Positions 17,506-26,919 of a stretch of 64,000 nucleotides of DNA are shown piece after piece (position 1 is the stretch's first letter; the number at the start of each line of letters is the position of its first letter). The notes below the pieces were generated by a model that was given only the letters and a program-made list of their open reading frames with translations, was not told where the DNA came from and searched no databases. The stretch comes from Dokdonia sp. Dokd-P16 (GTDB lineage: Bacteria > Bacteroidota > Bacteroidia > Flavobacteriales > Flavobacteriaceae). The stretch spans positions 2,727,001 through 2,791,000 of the forward strand of contig NZ_CP029151.1 of the NCBI RefSeq assembly GCF_003095655.1. The letters run 5' to 3'. A program made the position numbers and the translations under genes.

Positions 17506-18156
17506 ATGACTACAGCAATACTCCCCATGTTCCCGCTAGAAATGGTAGCCTTTCCAGGTGAGCCTCTCAATTTACATGTGTTTGAAGATAGGTACCAGCA
17601 ATTACTACAAGATTGTGAATCTGGAGGAATCACCTTTGGTATTCCCACTTATATAAATAATAGTCTTGCCTATGGTACAGAAATGGAAGTTACACAGGTT
17701 GTAAAACGTTATCCTTCTGGAGCTGCAGATATTATCTGTAAGGGCTTGAGGGTTTTTAAACTGATCAACTTTTATAATACGCTAGGAGAACGATTATATG
17801 CTGGAGGGGAGGTTACATTTATTGAGGAACGTCAAGAGCCATCTTCTTCTCGTAAAATAAGACTTATTACATTGCTATCTGATTTTTATGATGAGCTTGA
17901 TATGAAAACTCCTGAAATTAATGTGAACACCATACGAAGTTTTACGCTTGCTCATAAAATGGGATTGACCTTGGAGCAAGAATATGAGTTATTGCAAATA
18001 TCTTCTGAGGATAAGAGGTTACAATATCTTATAGAACATCTAGAGATAGCATTACCTACACTAAAGTCTGTAAATAGGACTAAAAGACTTATAGCTCTTA
18101 ATGGACATTTTAAAAACTTTGATCCTTTAGATTTTAAGGATTACAACATACAGTAA
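17506..18156 (+). CDS. LON peptidase substrate-binding-domain protein
   Basis: This 216-aa protein matches the N-terminal (LAN/PF02190) domain of Lon protease: LPMFPLEMVAFPGEPLNLHVFEDRYQQL at the N-terminus, then IICKGLRVFKL and a helical C-terminal half. There is no ATPase or peptidase domain, so this is the stand-alone form. It may bind unfolded substrates or act as an adaptor; the role is unproven. It is transcribed divergently from lysA. Confidence 0.85.
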   Translation: MTTAILPMFPLEMVAFPGEPLNLHVFEDRYQQLLQDCESGGITFGIPTYINNSLAYGTEMEVTQVVKRYPSGAADIICKGLRVFKLINFYNTLGERLYAGGEVTFIEERQEPSSSRKIRLITLLSDFYDELDMKTPEINVNTIRSFTLAHKMGLTLEQEYELLQISSEDKRLQYLIEHLEIALPTLKSVNRTKRLIALNGHFKNFDPLDFKDYNIQ

Positions 18157-18518
18157 TCAAGTCAAGATATAGAATATCTCATGAATGATCATATCATTGC
18201 GAAATCCTCAATAGTTGTAAAATTATTAAGGATAATGAATAAGATATTGTGAGTTTATTTGGATTTATTACATGTAAATAAGGAGGATTTGTCAATTTCA
18301 TTAAAGAAATTAATTTTTTTTAGGATTTTAGTTCGCTGCTTTTCAAGTGATTGATTTCAAAAAAAGGATTCCCTTTGTCGGTTTGCGAATAATTATGGGA
18401 TTTAAATAATTATATGATAAAAATAATAACGAAAACGTTGTAGTGCTATGATTACTATATTTTAATTGTTAAAAAGAGTTAAATTTGAACCAAATGTTAA
18501 CCCTTATAAACAATCCAA
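18157..18518. other. 362-bp AT-rich intergenic region
   Basis: No ORF of note and no hairpin terminator was found. It contains a 9-bp direct repeat AATAATTAT at 18388-18396 and 18405-18413, and a -7-like TAAATTTG near the 3' end. It presumably holds the promoter and regulatory region of the M57 protease gene. Confidence 0.5.
18480..18487 (+). promoter_or_regulatory. Candidate -7 box TAAATTTG for the M57 protease gene
   Basis: Matches TANNTTTG 31 bp before the ATG at 18519; a -33 TTG at correct spacing is missing. Confidence 0.35.
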
Positions 18519-19397
18519 ATGAAAAATCAATTCAAATTTAGTGCTATGGCTATCGCGATGATGGCTATTACATTCACATCATGTGAAAAAGAAACAGAAG
18601 AAGCTATCGAGAATGATCTTGTAACTGAGGAACTTGTAGCAGAAACTAGAGAAGCCGTAACAGATACAGGTGTTCTAGGCAAAATTAGAGAAGATCTTAA
18701 GCTTGATGCAGGTGCAGTAACAAAAGGAGATTTCCACCTTCCTGATGGAACAGTGCAAGAACGTATCTATATAGGCGAGGATATTGTGGTAACAGCAAAG
18801 GAGCTTAAAGAAATGACAGCAAACCAAGACACAAGGCAGTTTAGAACAAACAACCTTGTGACTGGAGCAAACAGAACCATAGATATCATAGGATATACTG
18901 GTAATGACAACTTCGGACTTTCAACAAAAGGACGTACTGCATTAGAGTGGGCTGTAAATAACTATAACCGTATCTCAGGATCTGCATTACGTTTCCGTCT
19001 TACTTTTGGGACTAACTTCAATAACAGTGATATGGTAGTGTATGATAACACTGCAAATAATCCTGGAAAAAGTGGAGGTGTAGCTGGTTTTCCAAGTGCA
19101 CAAGGGCTTCCTAATAAGTTTGTACAGATTTATGGTCTTGAGGGATCATCTACAAACGTAAATGAGCATGTAATTACACACGAGATAGGTCACTCTATAG
19201 GTTTCCGTCACTCAGATTACTATGATCGCGCGAGCTGTGGAAGCGGCGGAGGTGAGTCTGCTGGATCTACAGGAGCAATACAATTATCTGGAACTCCAAC
19301 AAGAGATTTTGATTCTATCATGCAAGCTTGTTTCTCAAACAATGAGGATGGTGAGTTTAGCTCAAATGATGTAACAGCTTTAAGAGCTATGTACTAA
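18519..19397 (+). CDS. M57-family (dual-action HEIGH) metalloprotease lipoprotein
   Basis: This 292-aa protein starts with a lipoprotein signal (MAITFTSC). The zinc site is HEIGHSIGFRH, a complete HExxHxxGxxH metzincin motif. Downstream, FDSIMQACF provides the Met-turn. HEIGH is the hallmark of the M57 family in Bacteroidota. The substrate is unknown; it is likely a surface or secreted protease. The final residues FSSNDVTALRAMY resemble the C-terminal helix of matrixin-like enzymes. A strong terminator follows. Confidence 0.9.
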   Translation: MKNQFKFSAMAIAMMAITFTSCEKETEEAIENDLVTEELVAETREAVTDTGVLGKIREDLKLDAGAVTKGDFHLPDGTVQERIYIGEDIVVTAKELKEMTANQDTRQFRTNNLVTGANRTIDIIGYTGNDNFGLSTKGRTALEWAVNNYNRISGSALRFRLTFGTNFNNSDMVVYDNTANNPGKSGGVAGFPSAQGLPNKFVQIYGLEGSSTNVNEHVITHEIGHSIGFRHSDYYDRASCGSGGGESAGSTGAIQLSGTPTRDFDSIMQACFSNNEDGEFSSNDVTALRAMY

Positions 19398-19433
19398 ATA
19401 TTATAGTTTACCCACACTATAGTTTTATATGTA

Positions 19434-19466
19434 AACACCTCGTCTGTAAAAGGCGAGGTGTTTTTT
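19434..19466 (+). terminator. Rho-independent terminator of the M57 gene
   Basis: Stem AACACCTCG / CGAGGTGTT with loop TCTGTAAAAGG, followed by a T-run. Confidence 0.88.
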
Positions 19467-19472
19467 ATGTAA

Positions 19473-19486
19473 CGCTTTCGCGAAAA
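19473..19486. repeat. Dispersed palindrome, partial copy
   Basis: CGCTTTCGCGAAAA: left arm and core intact, right arm degraded. Lies between the M57 terminator and the pirin stop. Confidence 0.8.
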
Positions 19487-19496
19487 TGTGACAGCA

Positions 19497-20510
19497 TTAT
19501 TTTACTTCTTCCCGACCATCTGCATGTAGTGCAAAACGTCCACGCTCTTTAGGATGTGTGTGATCATAAGAACTCCAAGGCCAGCCACCAAAAGCCGTCT
19601 TTCTAAATTCGGAAATGGCTTCATGAATTTCTTGAGGGCTATTCATTACAAAAGGTCCTTGCTGCGCTACTGGCTCATTGATAGGTTTTCCTTGTAAGAG
19701 TAAGAAACTTGCAGTGGTATTGCCGTTTTTTATCTCAAGCTCTTGATCACTTAAAATATCAATACTGTGATTAACGGGTATCTGATTACCTTCTATGGTT
19801 ACTTCTTTTCCATTATAAAAATATAGAGATCTATTTAGTTGAGCAGCAGCTTCGGGTAACTTCCATACGGCATTTGGTTCCATAGTAATGAGCCAGATGG
19901 CTACGTGATTACTAGCATCCATTGCCCAAGAATCTGGAGCAGCATCTGGAGCCTTTACATCATTGTAATCTCCAGATATGAGTTTTATGCTTGTACTTTT
20001 TCCATGATCATCTTGTAAGTTATGAATAGGTATGTCTTCATTCCATAGCATTTTGAAATGCGGGTCAACCAGTTTATTCTTTTTAGGAAGGTTGAGCCAA
20101 AGCTGAAATAATAACAGCGGATTTTCTTTATCGTCATGCAGTAGCGGAAACATCTCGCTATGCTGTACGCCCTTACCAGCAGTCATCCACTGTACATCTC
20201 CATTCCCAAAACGCCCAGCAGCTCCTAGAGAGTCACTATGGTCTGCAAGACCTCTCTCTACAATAGTAACAGTCTCAAAACCGCGATGAGGATGCGCAGG
20301 AAATCCTGGTACTGTAGTGCCGTGATACATATTCCATCCCTCTGCGTTGGGTTCAAAATCCATTCCTAGATTACGTCCTTGTAGTGATGCAGCCGGACCT
20401 AGCTGCTCATTACCTTTCGGGTAATTATCTAGATGATACGCACAAAAAAGAAAAGGATCTTGGGTTTCCCACTGAAAACCGAGTTGTTTGATTTTTTTAA
20501 TTGCTGTCAT
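19497..20510 (-). CDS. Pirin family protein
   Basis: This 337-aa bicupin has the pirin metal-binding signature [15 protein letters not shown] followed by [30 protein letters not shown], which supplies the three His and one Glu ligands of the N-terminal cupin. The C-terminal cupin lies at about 190-290. Bacterial pirins are iron-containing and some act as quercetinases or as redox-sensing regulators; which applies is unknown. Start ATG 20510 is supported by the usual length. Confidence 0.9.
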   Translation of the reverse strand: MTAIKKIKQLGFQWETQDPFLFCAYHLDNYPKGNEQLGPAASLQGRNLGMDFEPNAEGWNMYHGTTVPGFPAHPHRGFETVTIVERGLADHSDSLGAAGRFGNGDVQWMTAGKGVQHSEMFPLLHDDKENPLLLFQLWLNLPKKNKLVDPHFKMLWNEDIPIHNLQDDHGKSTSIKLISGDYNDVKAPDAAPDSWAMDASNHVAIWLITMEPNAVWKLPEAAAQLNRSLYFYNGKEVTIEGNQIPVNHSIDILSDQELEIKNGNTTASFLLLQGKPINEPVAQQGPFVMNSPQEIHEAISEFRKTAFGGWPWSSYDHTHPKERGRFALHADGREEVK

Positions 20511-20756
20511 GGTGTTTTGTTTTTACATAGCGTTACAAAGGTATGAATGAATGTTCGGCATTGTTAGCTACAGTAGAATGTCAAATTTAATTAGAGATGT
20601 ATGTAAATCTGATGTGAGGTTATAATTTCCTTAAGGGCAGGGTATTCAATTTTAATTTTTTTATGTTTTTAACGTACTGTTCTAGACTGTTAAAATCCTT
20701 TTCACAACTCTATATAATTAACAAAGATTTCTGACGTTATGCTTAGGGAAGAAACT

Positions 20757-20764
20757 TAACTTTG
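20757..20764 (+). promoter_or_regulatory. Candidate -7 box TAACTTTG of the TPR operon
   Basis: Matches TANNTTTG; a TTA at 20737 with 17-bp spacing is a weak -33. The palindrome copy at 20787 would then lie in the transcript leader. Confidence 0.4.
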
Positions 20765-20786
20765 AAGTGATGTAAATAGCGTGTTT

Positions 20787-20802
20787 TGCTTTCGCGAAAG
20801 CG
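20787..20802. repeat. Dispersed palindrome, 15 of 16 bases
   Basis: TGCTTTCGCGAAAGCG, first base changed; 65 bp before the TPR protein start, in the probable leader. Confidence 0.9.
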
Positions 20803-20867
20803 TGCTTATTTTACATTTTTTAGTCTATTCCTGATAATGATCAGAACTCATAAAACAACTCTTAACT

Positions 20868-23800
20868 ATGCATAAAATCAAGTACGTACTTGTTGCATTA
20901 TTTTTATATTCAACTATTGCTGTAGCGCAACAATCGGCAATATATACGAATGATCTTGTACAATTCAATAAGGCACTTTCCTTATATAATAGCAAGCAAT
21001 ACCTAGCAGCGCAAACTCTTTTTGAAGAAGTAAAAGGAGATACAGATGATACAACTGTAAAAGGTGATTGTGCGTATTACATTGCAAACGCGGCAGTGCG
21101 ACTCAATCAGCAAGGGGCAGATGACCTCATGACTACTTTTGTAACAGAGTATCCTACGAGTACAAAACGCAACAGTGCTTTTCTTGATGTGGCACAATAT
21201 TATTTTGATAATGGCAAGTTTGCTTATGCTCGTAAATGGTATGATCGCGTAGATGAAAGCACCCTTACAGCAGGAGAAAAGGAGACTTTTTACTTTAATA
21301 ATGGCTATGCTTACTTTAAAAGTAATCGTTTTGACGAGGCGAAGAAATATTTAAACCGCGTACGTGATTCAAAAAAATATGGAGCGCAGGCTAAATATTA
21401 CATTGGCTTCATGGCTTATGAGGGTGATGATTATGAGGAAGCAAAAGAGCTTTTTGAAGAAGTAGAAGCAGAGACAGGAGGAGCATATAATGAGGATCTT
21501 GCATACTTTAAAGCAGACCTTAATTTTAAGTTAGGGAAATTTGACGAAGCAATTTCAGAAGGGAAGTCTCAGCTAGCAAAAGCAAACCCAACAGAAAAGT
21601 CTGAGCTTAATAAAATTATAGGAGAAAGCTATTTTAACCAAAAGAAGTATGCAGAGGCATTACCATATTTACAAGCCTACAAAGGAAAGCGTGGTAAGTG
21701 GAATAACACAGATTATTATCAGCTAGGATATACTTATTATAAGCAAGGAGATTATGCAAATGCTATCAATGAATTTAATAAAATTATTGATGGAGATAAT
21801 AGTGTAGCACAAAATGGATATTACCACCTAGCAGAATCTTACCTAAAATTAGATAAAAAGCAAGAAGCGCTCAATGCATTTAAAAATGCAAGTGAAATGG
21901 ACTTTAATGCACAAATCAAAGAAGATAGTGGTCTTAATTATGCAAAGCTGAGCTATGAAATAGGTAATGCTTACAAGTCTACACCTGCTGTAATTACAGA
22001 TTATATAGATGCCTATCCAAAATCTCCAGCTAAGACAGAACTAGAAGCATTACTTATAGATTCTTACATCACCTCAAAAAATTACAAAGAGGCAATGCGC
22101 TTGCTAGAAAGCAACAGCAATTTTGATAATAAGGTAGCTTATCAAAAAGTAGCATTTCTTTATGGGCTTGATCTTTATAATGAAGGTAATTATCCAGAGG
22201 CTGCTGCAGCATTTAAAAAATCTCTTAAAGAACCACGCGATCCTTTATATGTGACACGTGCGACCTACTGGAAAGCAGAGAGTGATTATGTTGCAAATGA
22301 TTTTAAAGAAGCAATTATAGGGTACAAGCAGTTTTTAAATAACAGTAATGCTGCAAGTACTCCAGAATATCAAGACATCAATTATAACCTTGCATATGCA
22401 TATTTTTCTGATAAGCAGTATGAACAAGCAGCGACCGTTTTTGAGTCGTATGCTGCAAGTAATGTGCAAGATCAAACTAAACTTAATGATGCGTATTTAC
22501 GTCTAGGTGATAGCCGTTTTATAAGCAGTAAATACTGGCCTGCGCTTGAAGCGTATAATAAGTCTATAGCGCTTAACAAGACAGATCAAGACTATGCAAC
22601 TTTTCAAAAATCGATGAGTTATGGTTTTATAAAAAAGGATGAAGACAAAATAAGCGGACTTCAAACTTTTTCGACTAAGTTTCCAAACTCTACCTATCGC
22701 GATGATGCGCTTTATGAATTAGGTAACATTTATGTATCTCAAAATAAAAATGATCAAGCAATTACTGCTTATGACAAATTAGTAAGAGATTTACCTGGTA
22801 GCTCTTATGTGTCAAAAGCAATGCTTAAAAAAGCGTTGATACTTGATAATAAAAACAAGTCTGACGAGGCACTCGCACTTTTGCGCAAGGTAGCTGGTGA
22901 TTATCCAGGGACTCCAGAGGCATTGCAAGCAGTGACTACGGCAAAGCTTATTTATATAGATCTAGGTCGTGTAGATGAGTATGGACAATGGGTGAGTACA
23001 TTAGATTTTATCGATGTGGAGGATGCAGAGCTTGATGATGCTGCATATGCATCGGCAGAGAAGCAGTATGTGGAGAATAATGTAGGTCAAGCAGAACGAC
23101 TTTTTGAGTCATACTTGAATGACTATCCTAATGGACAGCATGCATTACAGGCTCATTTTTATTTAGGGCAGCTCGCTTTCGCGAAAGCGGAATACAAAAA
23201 AACAATTCCGCATTACCAATTTGTTATAACAAAGGAGCGTAGCGAATTTACAGAGCAAGCTCTTGCACGTTTAGGGCAAGTATATCTTACAGATAAAAAC
23301 TACACGGCTGCAATTCCGGTGTTAAAACGACTAGAAACAGAAGCAGACTTCCCACAGAATATTGTTTTTGCTCAGTCTAACCTGATGAAATCTTTTTATG
23401 AAGGTGAAGACTTGACAAAAGCAGTGAGCTATGCCGAAAAAGTGCTTGGAAATGCAAAAATTGACAATGCAGTAAAAAGTGATGCGCAAATAATAATTGC
23501 TCGCTCTTCTATAAAAACAGGTGATAAAGCAAGAGCTAAAACGGCGTATGCTGAGGTTCAGAAAATTGCTACAGGAGCACTAGCAGCAGAGGCTTTATAT
23601 TATGATGCTTATTTTAAAAATGAGGCTCAAAACTTTGAAGCATCTAATGTCGCAGTGCAAAAACTAGCTAAAGACTACAGCGGTTTTAAAGAGTATGGAG
23701 CCAAAGGACTTGTGCTTATGGCAAAGAATTTTTATGCACTAGGAGATGCATATCAAGCAACATACATTTTAGAAAGTGTGATTACAAACTTTGCAGATTA

Positions 23801-23888
23801 TCCAGAAACTGTAGAAAAAGCACGTGGCGAACTAGCAATTATTAAACAAGCAGAAGGAAAAACAAATGCCTCTGTAGAAAAAGGGTAA
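20868..23888 (+). CDS. Large exported tetratricopeptide-repeat protein
   Basis: This 1006-aa protein has a cleavable signal peptide (MHKIKYVLVALFLYSTIAVAQ). Almost the entire mature chain consists of TPR-type helix pairs, with recurrent A-x(3)-Y-x(3)-(G/N) patterns such as YFKSNRFDEAKKYLNR, YYKQGDYANAINEFNK, AYFSDKQYEQAATVFE and FYLGQLAFAKAEYKKTIPHY. It is likely a periplasmic scaffold. An exact palindrome copy supplies AFAKA inside one TPR helix at about residue 770, fitting the repeat register. The following genes encode a beta-barrel and a small lipoprotein in the same direction. I do not recognise it as a named T9SS component. Confidence 0.85.
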   Translation: MHKIKYVLVALFLYSTIAVAQQSAIYTNDLVQFNKALSLYNSKQYLAAQTLFEEVKGDTDDTTVKGDCAYYIANAAVRLNQQGADDLMTTFVTEYPTSTKRNSAFLDVAQYYFDNGKFAYARKWYDRVDESTLTAGEKETFYFNNGYAYFKSNRFDEAKKYLNRVRDSKKYGAQAKYYIGFMAYEGDDYEEAKELFEEVEAETGGAYNEDLAYFKADLNFKLGKFDEAISEGKSQLAKANPTEKSELNKIIGESYFNQKKYAEALPYLQAYKGKRGKWNNTDYYQLGYTYYKQGDYANAINEFNKIIDGDNSVAQNGYYHLAESYLKLDKKQEALNAFKNASEMDFNAQIKEDSGLNYAKLSYEIGNAYKSTPAVITDYIDAYPKSPAKTELEALLIDSYITSKNYKEAMRLLESNSNFDNKVAYQKVAFLYGLDLYNEGNYPEAAAAFKKSLKEPRDPLYVTRATYWKAESDYVANDFKEAIIGYKQFLNNSNAASTPEYQDINYNLAYAYFSDKQYEQAATVFESYAASNVQDQTKLNDAYLRLGDSRFISSKYWPALEAYNKSIALNKTDQDYATFQKSMSYGFIKKDEDKISGLQTFSTKFPNSTYRDDALYELGNIYVSQNKNDQAITAYDKLVRDLPGSSYVSKAMLKKALILDNKNKSDEALALLRKVAGDYPGTPEALQAVTTAKLIYIDLGRVDEYGQWVSTLDFIDVEDAELDDAAYASAEKQYVENNVGQAERLFESYLNDYPNGQHALQAHFYLGQLAFAKAEYKKTIPHYQFVITKERSEFTEQALARLGQVYLTDKNYTAAIPVLKRLETEADFPQNIVFAQSNLMKSFYEGEDLTKAVSYAEKVLGNAKIDNAVKSDAQIIIARSSIKTGDKARAKTAYAEVQKIATGALAAEALYYDAYFKNEAQNFEASNVAVQKLAKDYSGFKEYGAKGLVLMAKNFYALGDAYQATYILESVITNFADYPETVEKARGELAIIKQAEGKTNASVEKG
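23174..23189. repeat. Dispersed palindrome, exact 16-mer
   Basis: Copy inside the TPR gene, read as AFAKA in the A helix of a repeat (GQLAFAKAEYKKT). Confidence 0.95.
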
Positions 23889-23964
23889 TTGTTGATTAAT
23901 ACATCAACACATCACTTGCTTTATAAATAAGACAAACGTCTAACGAATTAAGACAATACATTAT

Positions 23965-25743
23965 ATGAATCGTTCATTCAATACATTATATAACTTAGGA
24001 CTTGTTGCATTTACAATGCTTCTTGCACAGGTAGTTACTGCACAAGAAGAAGAGTCTACCATAGGTACAGAGGTGGTAAACGTTGTAAAAGCGTATACTC
24101 CTACCATAAGTGATGCTTTTAAAGTAAAAGCGACACCTGCGCTTAATGACTCTATCACTACGGCAAAAAAGAAGGTGACCTATAGTATCTTTTCTGTGCC
24201 TGTAGCGAGTACGTTTACTCCAGCCAAAGGTAAAGCTGCCGTAGTAAAGAAAACTAAAAAAGAGAAGTTGTATGACAACTATGCAACTGTTGGTTTTGGT
24301 AGCTATACATCTGTTTTAGCAGAGCTTTACAGTAATTTTCAAATAAGCCGTACAGAGGATTTTGGTGTCTTTTTAAACCATAACTCTTCTCAGGGCGGAA
24401 TTGATGGAACCGTAGTAGATGATTATTTTTATGATAGCAGACTTAATTTAAGTTATGGGGCACGCGAGCGTGATATGACTTGGAGAGCAGATCTTGATGC
24501 AAAGCATCAAGTATATAACTGGTATGGAATTCCTGAGGAGCTTAAAACAATTAACGGAGCGGGTAACACACCGTTATTTAATGAAGATTTTGACGTGTCT
24601 CATTCTTTTCTCACAGCGGGATTAAATGGTAGTGTGAGTTTGCAAGATTCTTTCTTTAAGAAAGCAAATGCTACGTTGAGATATTTTGGTGATGATCAAG
24701 ATAGCGGCGAACTTAGAGCGGTAGTTGCTCCTACGTTTGAGTTTCCTATTGCGGGAGAGCTTATTACTACTAAAGTAACAGCAGATTATGTAAGTGGTTC
24801 TTTTGACAACGCATTTGATACCGCAGATACAGAAATCAATTATAGCTTTCTTAATGCTGGGATTAATCCAAGTCTTGTAATTTTAAGAGATGACCTTGAA
24901 GTGACTTTAGGAGTAGAGGCAATGGTGTCGCTAGATACTGAGGCAAGTGAAACAGACTTTTTTGTGTATCCAAAAATTACAGCATCTTACCGAGTGGCTG
25001 GAGATTATTTCATTGCGTATGCAGGACTTGAAGGTGGATTACAACAAAATAACTACCATGATTTTGCACAAGAAAATCCTTTTATATCACCTACACTTAC
25101 TATCAAGCCAACAGATAAACAGTACGACGGTTATTTAGGAATGAAGGGTAAATTATCTGAAGCTTTGAGTTATAACCTACGTGCAAGTTATACGGCAGAG
25201 AGTGATAAGGCTTTATTCATTCACAATCCATACTCGCAAAGTGGTAATGGTTTTGGTGCAAATGGATATGCAAACGGAAACTCTTTCTCAATCGCTTATG
25301 ATGATATTAATACAGTAGGAGTATTTGCGGAGCTTAATTTTGATGTGAATGCAAACTTTAAAATGAAAGTAAACGGTCAATATTATACTTATAACACAGA
25401 TAGCCAGCAAGAAGCTTGGAACCTTCCAGACTTGCAAGCATCTGTTTTTGCAGATTATCAGATTACAGAAAAATGGTTTGCTGGGGTTAATTTATTTTTT
25501 GTGGGTGAGCGCAGTGATTTAGTGTCTAGTAACGATCCTACAGATCTTTTGGTTACAAATACAGTACAAACCTTAGATAGCTATTTTGATGCAAATGCTC
25601 ATGTGGGATATCGCTTTAATAATCGTTTGTCTGCATTTGCTCGTGTAAACAATATTCTAGACAGTAATTACGAGAAATGGCTTAACTATGAAGTGCAAGG
25701 CCTTCAAGGAATGGTGGGGGCTACTTATAAATTTGACTTTTAA
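23965..25743 (+). CDS. Outer-membrane beta-barrel protein, TonB-dependent-receptor-like
   Basis: This 592-aa protein has a signal peptide ending TAQ. A region of about 90 residues is followed by alternating beta strands. The C-terminus (RLSAFARVNNILDSNYEKW ... GATYKFDF) has the typical final strands of TonB-dependent receptors, including the terminal Phe. The chain is short for a full receptor and no clear plug domain or TonB box is seen, so it may be a plugless barrel. It lies 76 bp behind the TPR gene and probably forms an operon with it, suggesting the TPR protein and barrel work together. Confidence 0.8.
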   Translation: MNRSFNTLYNLGLVAFTMLLAQVVTAQEEESTIGTEVVNVVKAYTPTISDAFKVKATPALNDSITTAKKKVTYSIFSVPVASTFTPAKGKAAVVKKTKKEKLYDNYATVGFGSYTSVLAELYSNFQISRTEDFGVFLNHNSSQGGIDGTVVDDYFYDSRLNLSYGARERDMTWRADLDAKHQVYNWYGIPEELKTINGAGNTPLFNEDFDVSHSFLTAGLNGSVSLQDSFFKKANATLRYFGDDQDSGELRAVVAPTFEFPIAGELITTKVTADYVSGSFDNAFDTADTEINYSFLNAGINPSLVILRDDLEVTLGVEAMVSLDTEASETDFFVYPKITASYRVAGDYFIAYAGLEGGLQQNNYHDFAQENPFISPTLTIKPTDKQYDGYLGMKGKLSEALSYNLRASYTAESDKALFIHNPYSQSGNGFGANGYANGNSFSIAYDDINTVGVFAELNFDVNANFKMKVNGQYYTYNTDSQQEAWNLPDLQASVFADYQITEKWFAGVNLFFVGERSDLVSSNDPTDLLVTNTVQTLDSYFDANAHVGYRFNNRLSAFARVNNILDSNYEKWLNYEVQGLQGMVGATYKFDF

Positions 25744-25792
25744 AAGCAACCTTTCTGCAAGGACTGCATCTTCCATATAAACCCCTAAGGTT

Positions 25793-26260
25793 ATGAAGAG
25801 ATTAATAGGTGCACTAGCATTCATTATTATATTAAGTTCTTGTAGTAGTGATGTAGATAGTGCACTAGCAGACTGTAGTGCTGTATCTTGTGCGTCAGGT
25901 AATATTATTATACAATTTTTAGATGCCGAAACTGGAGAAGATGTGTTTTTTAACGATACATATTCTTTTGATGAGTTAGTAATTACAGATGTATCGAACA
26001 ATGCAGACTTCCCTTTTTTTACTGGAATTTCTGCTGATTCACAAATAGCTCAAGTGGCACTTAATGCCTTTTCTGAAAGTCGCTCTAATGTGATATTGCG
26101 CATAGCCGTTCCTGATGGCTTTGAAACAGATTTGTCTTTTAACGTGGAGTTTCTAGAGGGAGAATGTTGTAATATAAACAACTACTCAGATGTACAGTTT
26201 TCAAATGTTGAAAATGTAGTACAGAGTCAGGGTGGTTTTTTCTATAATGTATATCTTTAG
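25793..26260 (+). CDS. Small lipoprotein of unknown function
   Basis: This 155-aa protein has a lipoprotein signal (IIILSSC). The mature part has paired Cys residues (DCSAVSC and GECC) and looks beta-rich. I do not recognise a domain. It starts 49 bp after the beta-barrel gene on the same strand, so it is probably the third gene of that operon. Confidence 0.65.
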   Translation: MKRLIGALAFIIILSSCSSDVDSALADCSAVSCASGNIIIQFLDAETGEDVFFNDTYSFDELVITDVSNNADFPFFTGISADSQIAQVALNAFSESRSNVILRIAVPDGFETDLSFNVEFLEGECCNINNYSDVQFSNVENVVQSQGGFFYNVYL

Positions 26261-26309
26261 GCCAGTCTGTTATTAAGATATGAGCAGTTATTTAAGATAT
26301 TAGAGACTA

Positions 26310-26843
26310 TTGAATAATAATTGGCACTGCGAACTTTGTAATCACCAGCGTAAAAACTTGCGTGAGGGTTCTATTTGTAATCTCACAAAACGCAAGCCGG
26401 ATTTTAATCGCACGTGCTCAAAAAAACTGTTTTCTACAAAATTTAAAAATCGGTTAAGGGAGGTTAACGTTGTTTTTGAGTATGCTAAAGCTGAAAAACA
26501 CTCAAAGAATATTAGTGTTTTTATTTTTGGGATGTTAGGATTATTCTTAATAGGTGTTGGAGTTTATTTCCTATACTACATGTATACAATACTTGAATCC
26601 ATGAAATCCCCTGGATATTATGTAATTTTTAAATTGTATGGATTACCTTTCTTTATTTTTATTTTCGCTTATAAGTTTTTATCATATAGCATTAAGATGT
26701 ATAGTACATACGCATTAAAGCTTCACGAAGAAAAGCTCAAAAAAGATAGAATAGACGCAGTTTTGGAGCTATATAATATTACTTATGATGTAGAGATTGA
26801 TCTTCACCCCAATTATAGGTCGCCTTCAAGATGCAAAAGTTAA
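26310..26843 (+). CDS. Small membrane protein with N-terminal Cys-rich motif, TTG start
   Basis: The 177-aa frame starts at TTG 26310; no ATG or GTG lies upstream in frame. The N-terminus WHCELCNHQRKNLREGSIC ... PDFNRTC has four Cys in a zinc-ribbon-like layout. It recalls a short C-x2-C ... G-x(2)-C-x(2)-T...PDF...C motif I associate with several flavobacterial proteins, which argues for this early start. Two transmembrane helices follow (about 70-98 and 105-132), then a basic C-terminal tail. Function unknown. Confidence 0.6.
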   Translation: MNNNWHCELCNHQRKNLREGSICNLTKRKPDFNRTCSKKLFSTKFKNRLREVNVVFEYAKAEKHSKNISVFIFGMLGLFLIGVGVYFLYYMYTILESMKSPGYYVIFKLYGLPFFIFIFAYKFLSYSIKMYSTYALKLHEEKLKKDRIDAVLELYNITYDVEIDLHPNYRSPSRCKS

Positions 26844-26919
26844 TCTTGAGGTTCATAAACCTAGATAAAAATTATCAACGTAGTAGGAGTCTTTTGTATT
26901 TTTAAACAAAAAACCAACG

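Larger units (their letters stand above)
20511..20867. other. 357-bp divergent intergenic region
   Basis: Located between the divergent pirin and TPR genes. It contains the TAACTTTG -7 candidate (20757) and one palindrome copy (20787). No RNA gene or terminator was seen. Confidence 0.5.
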
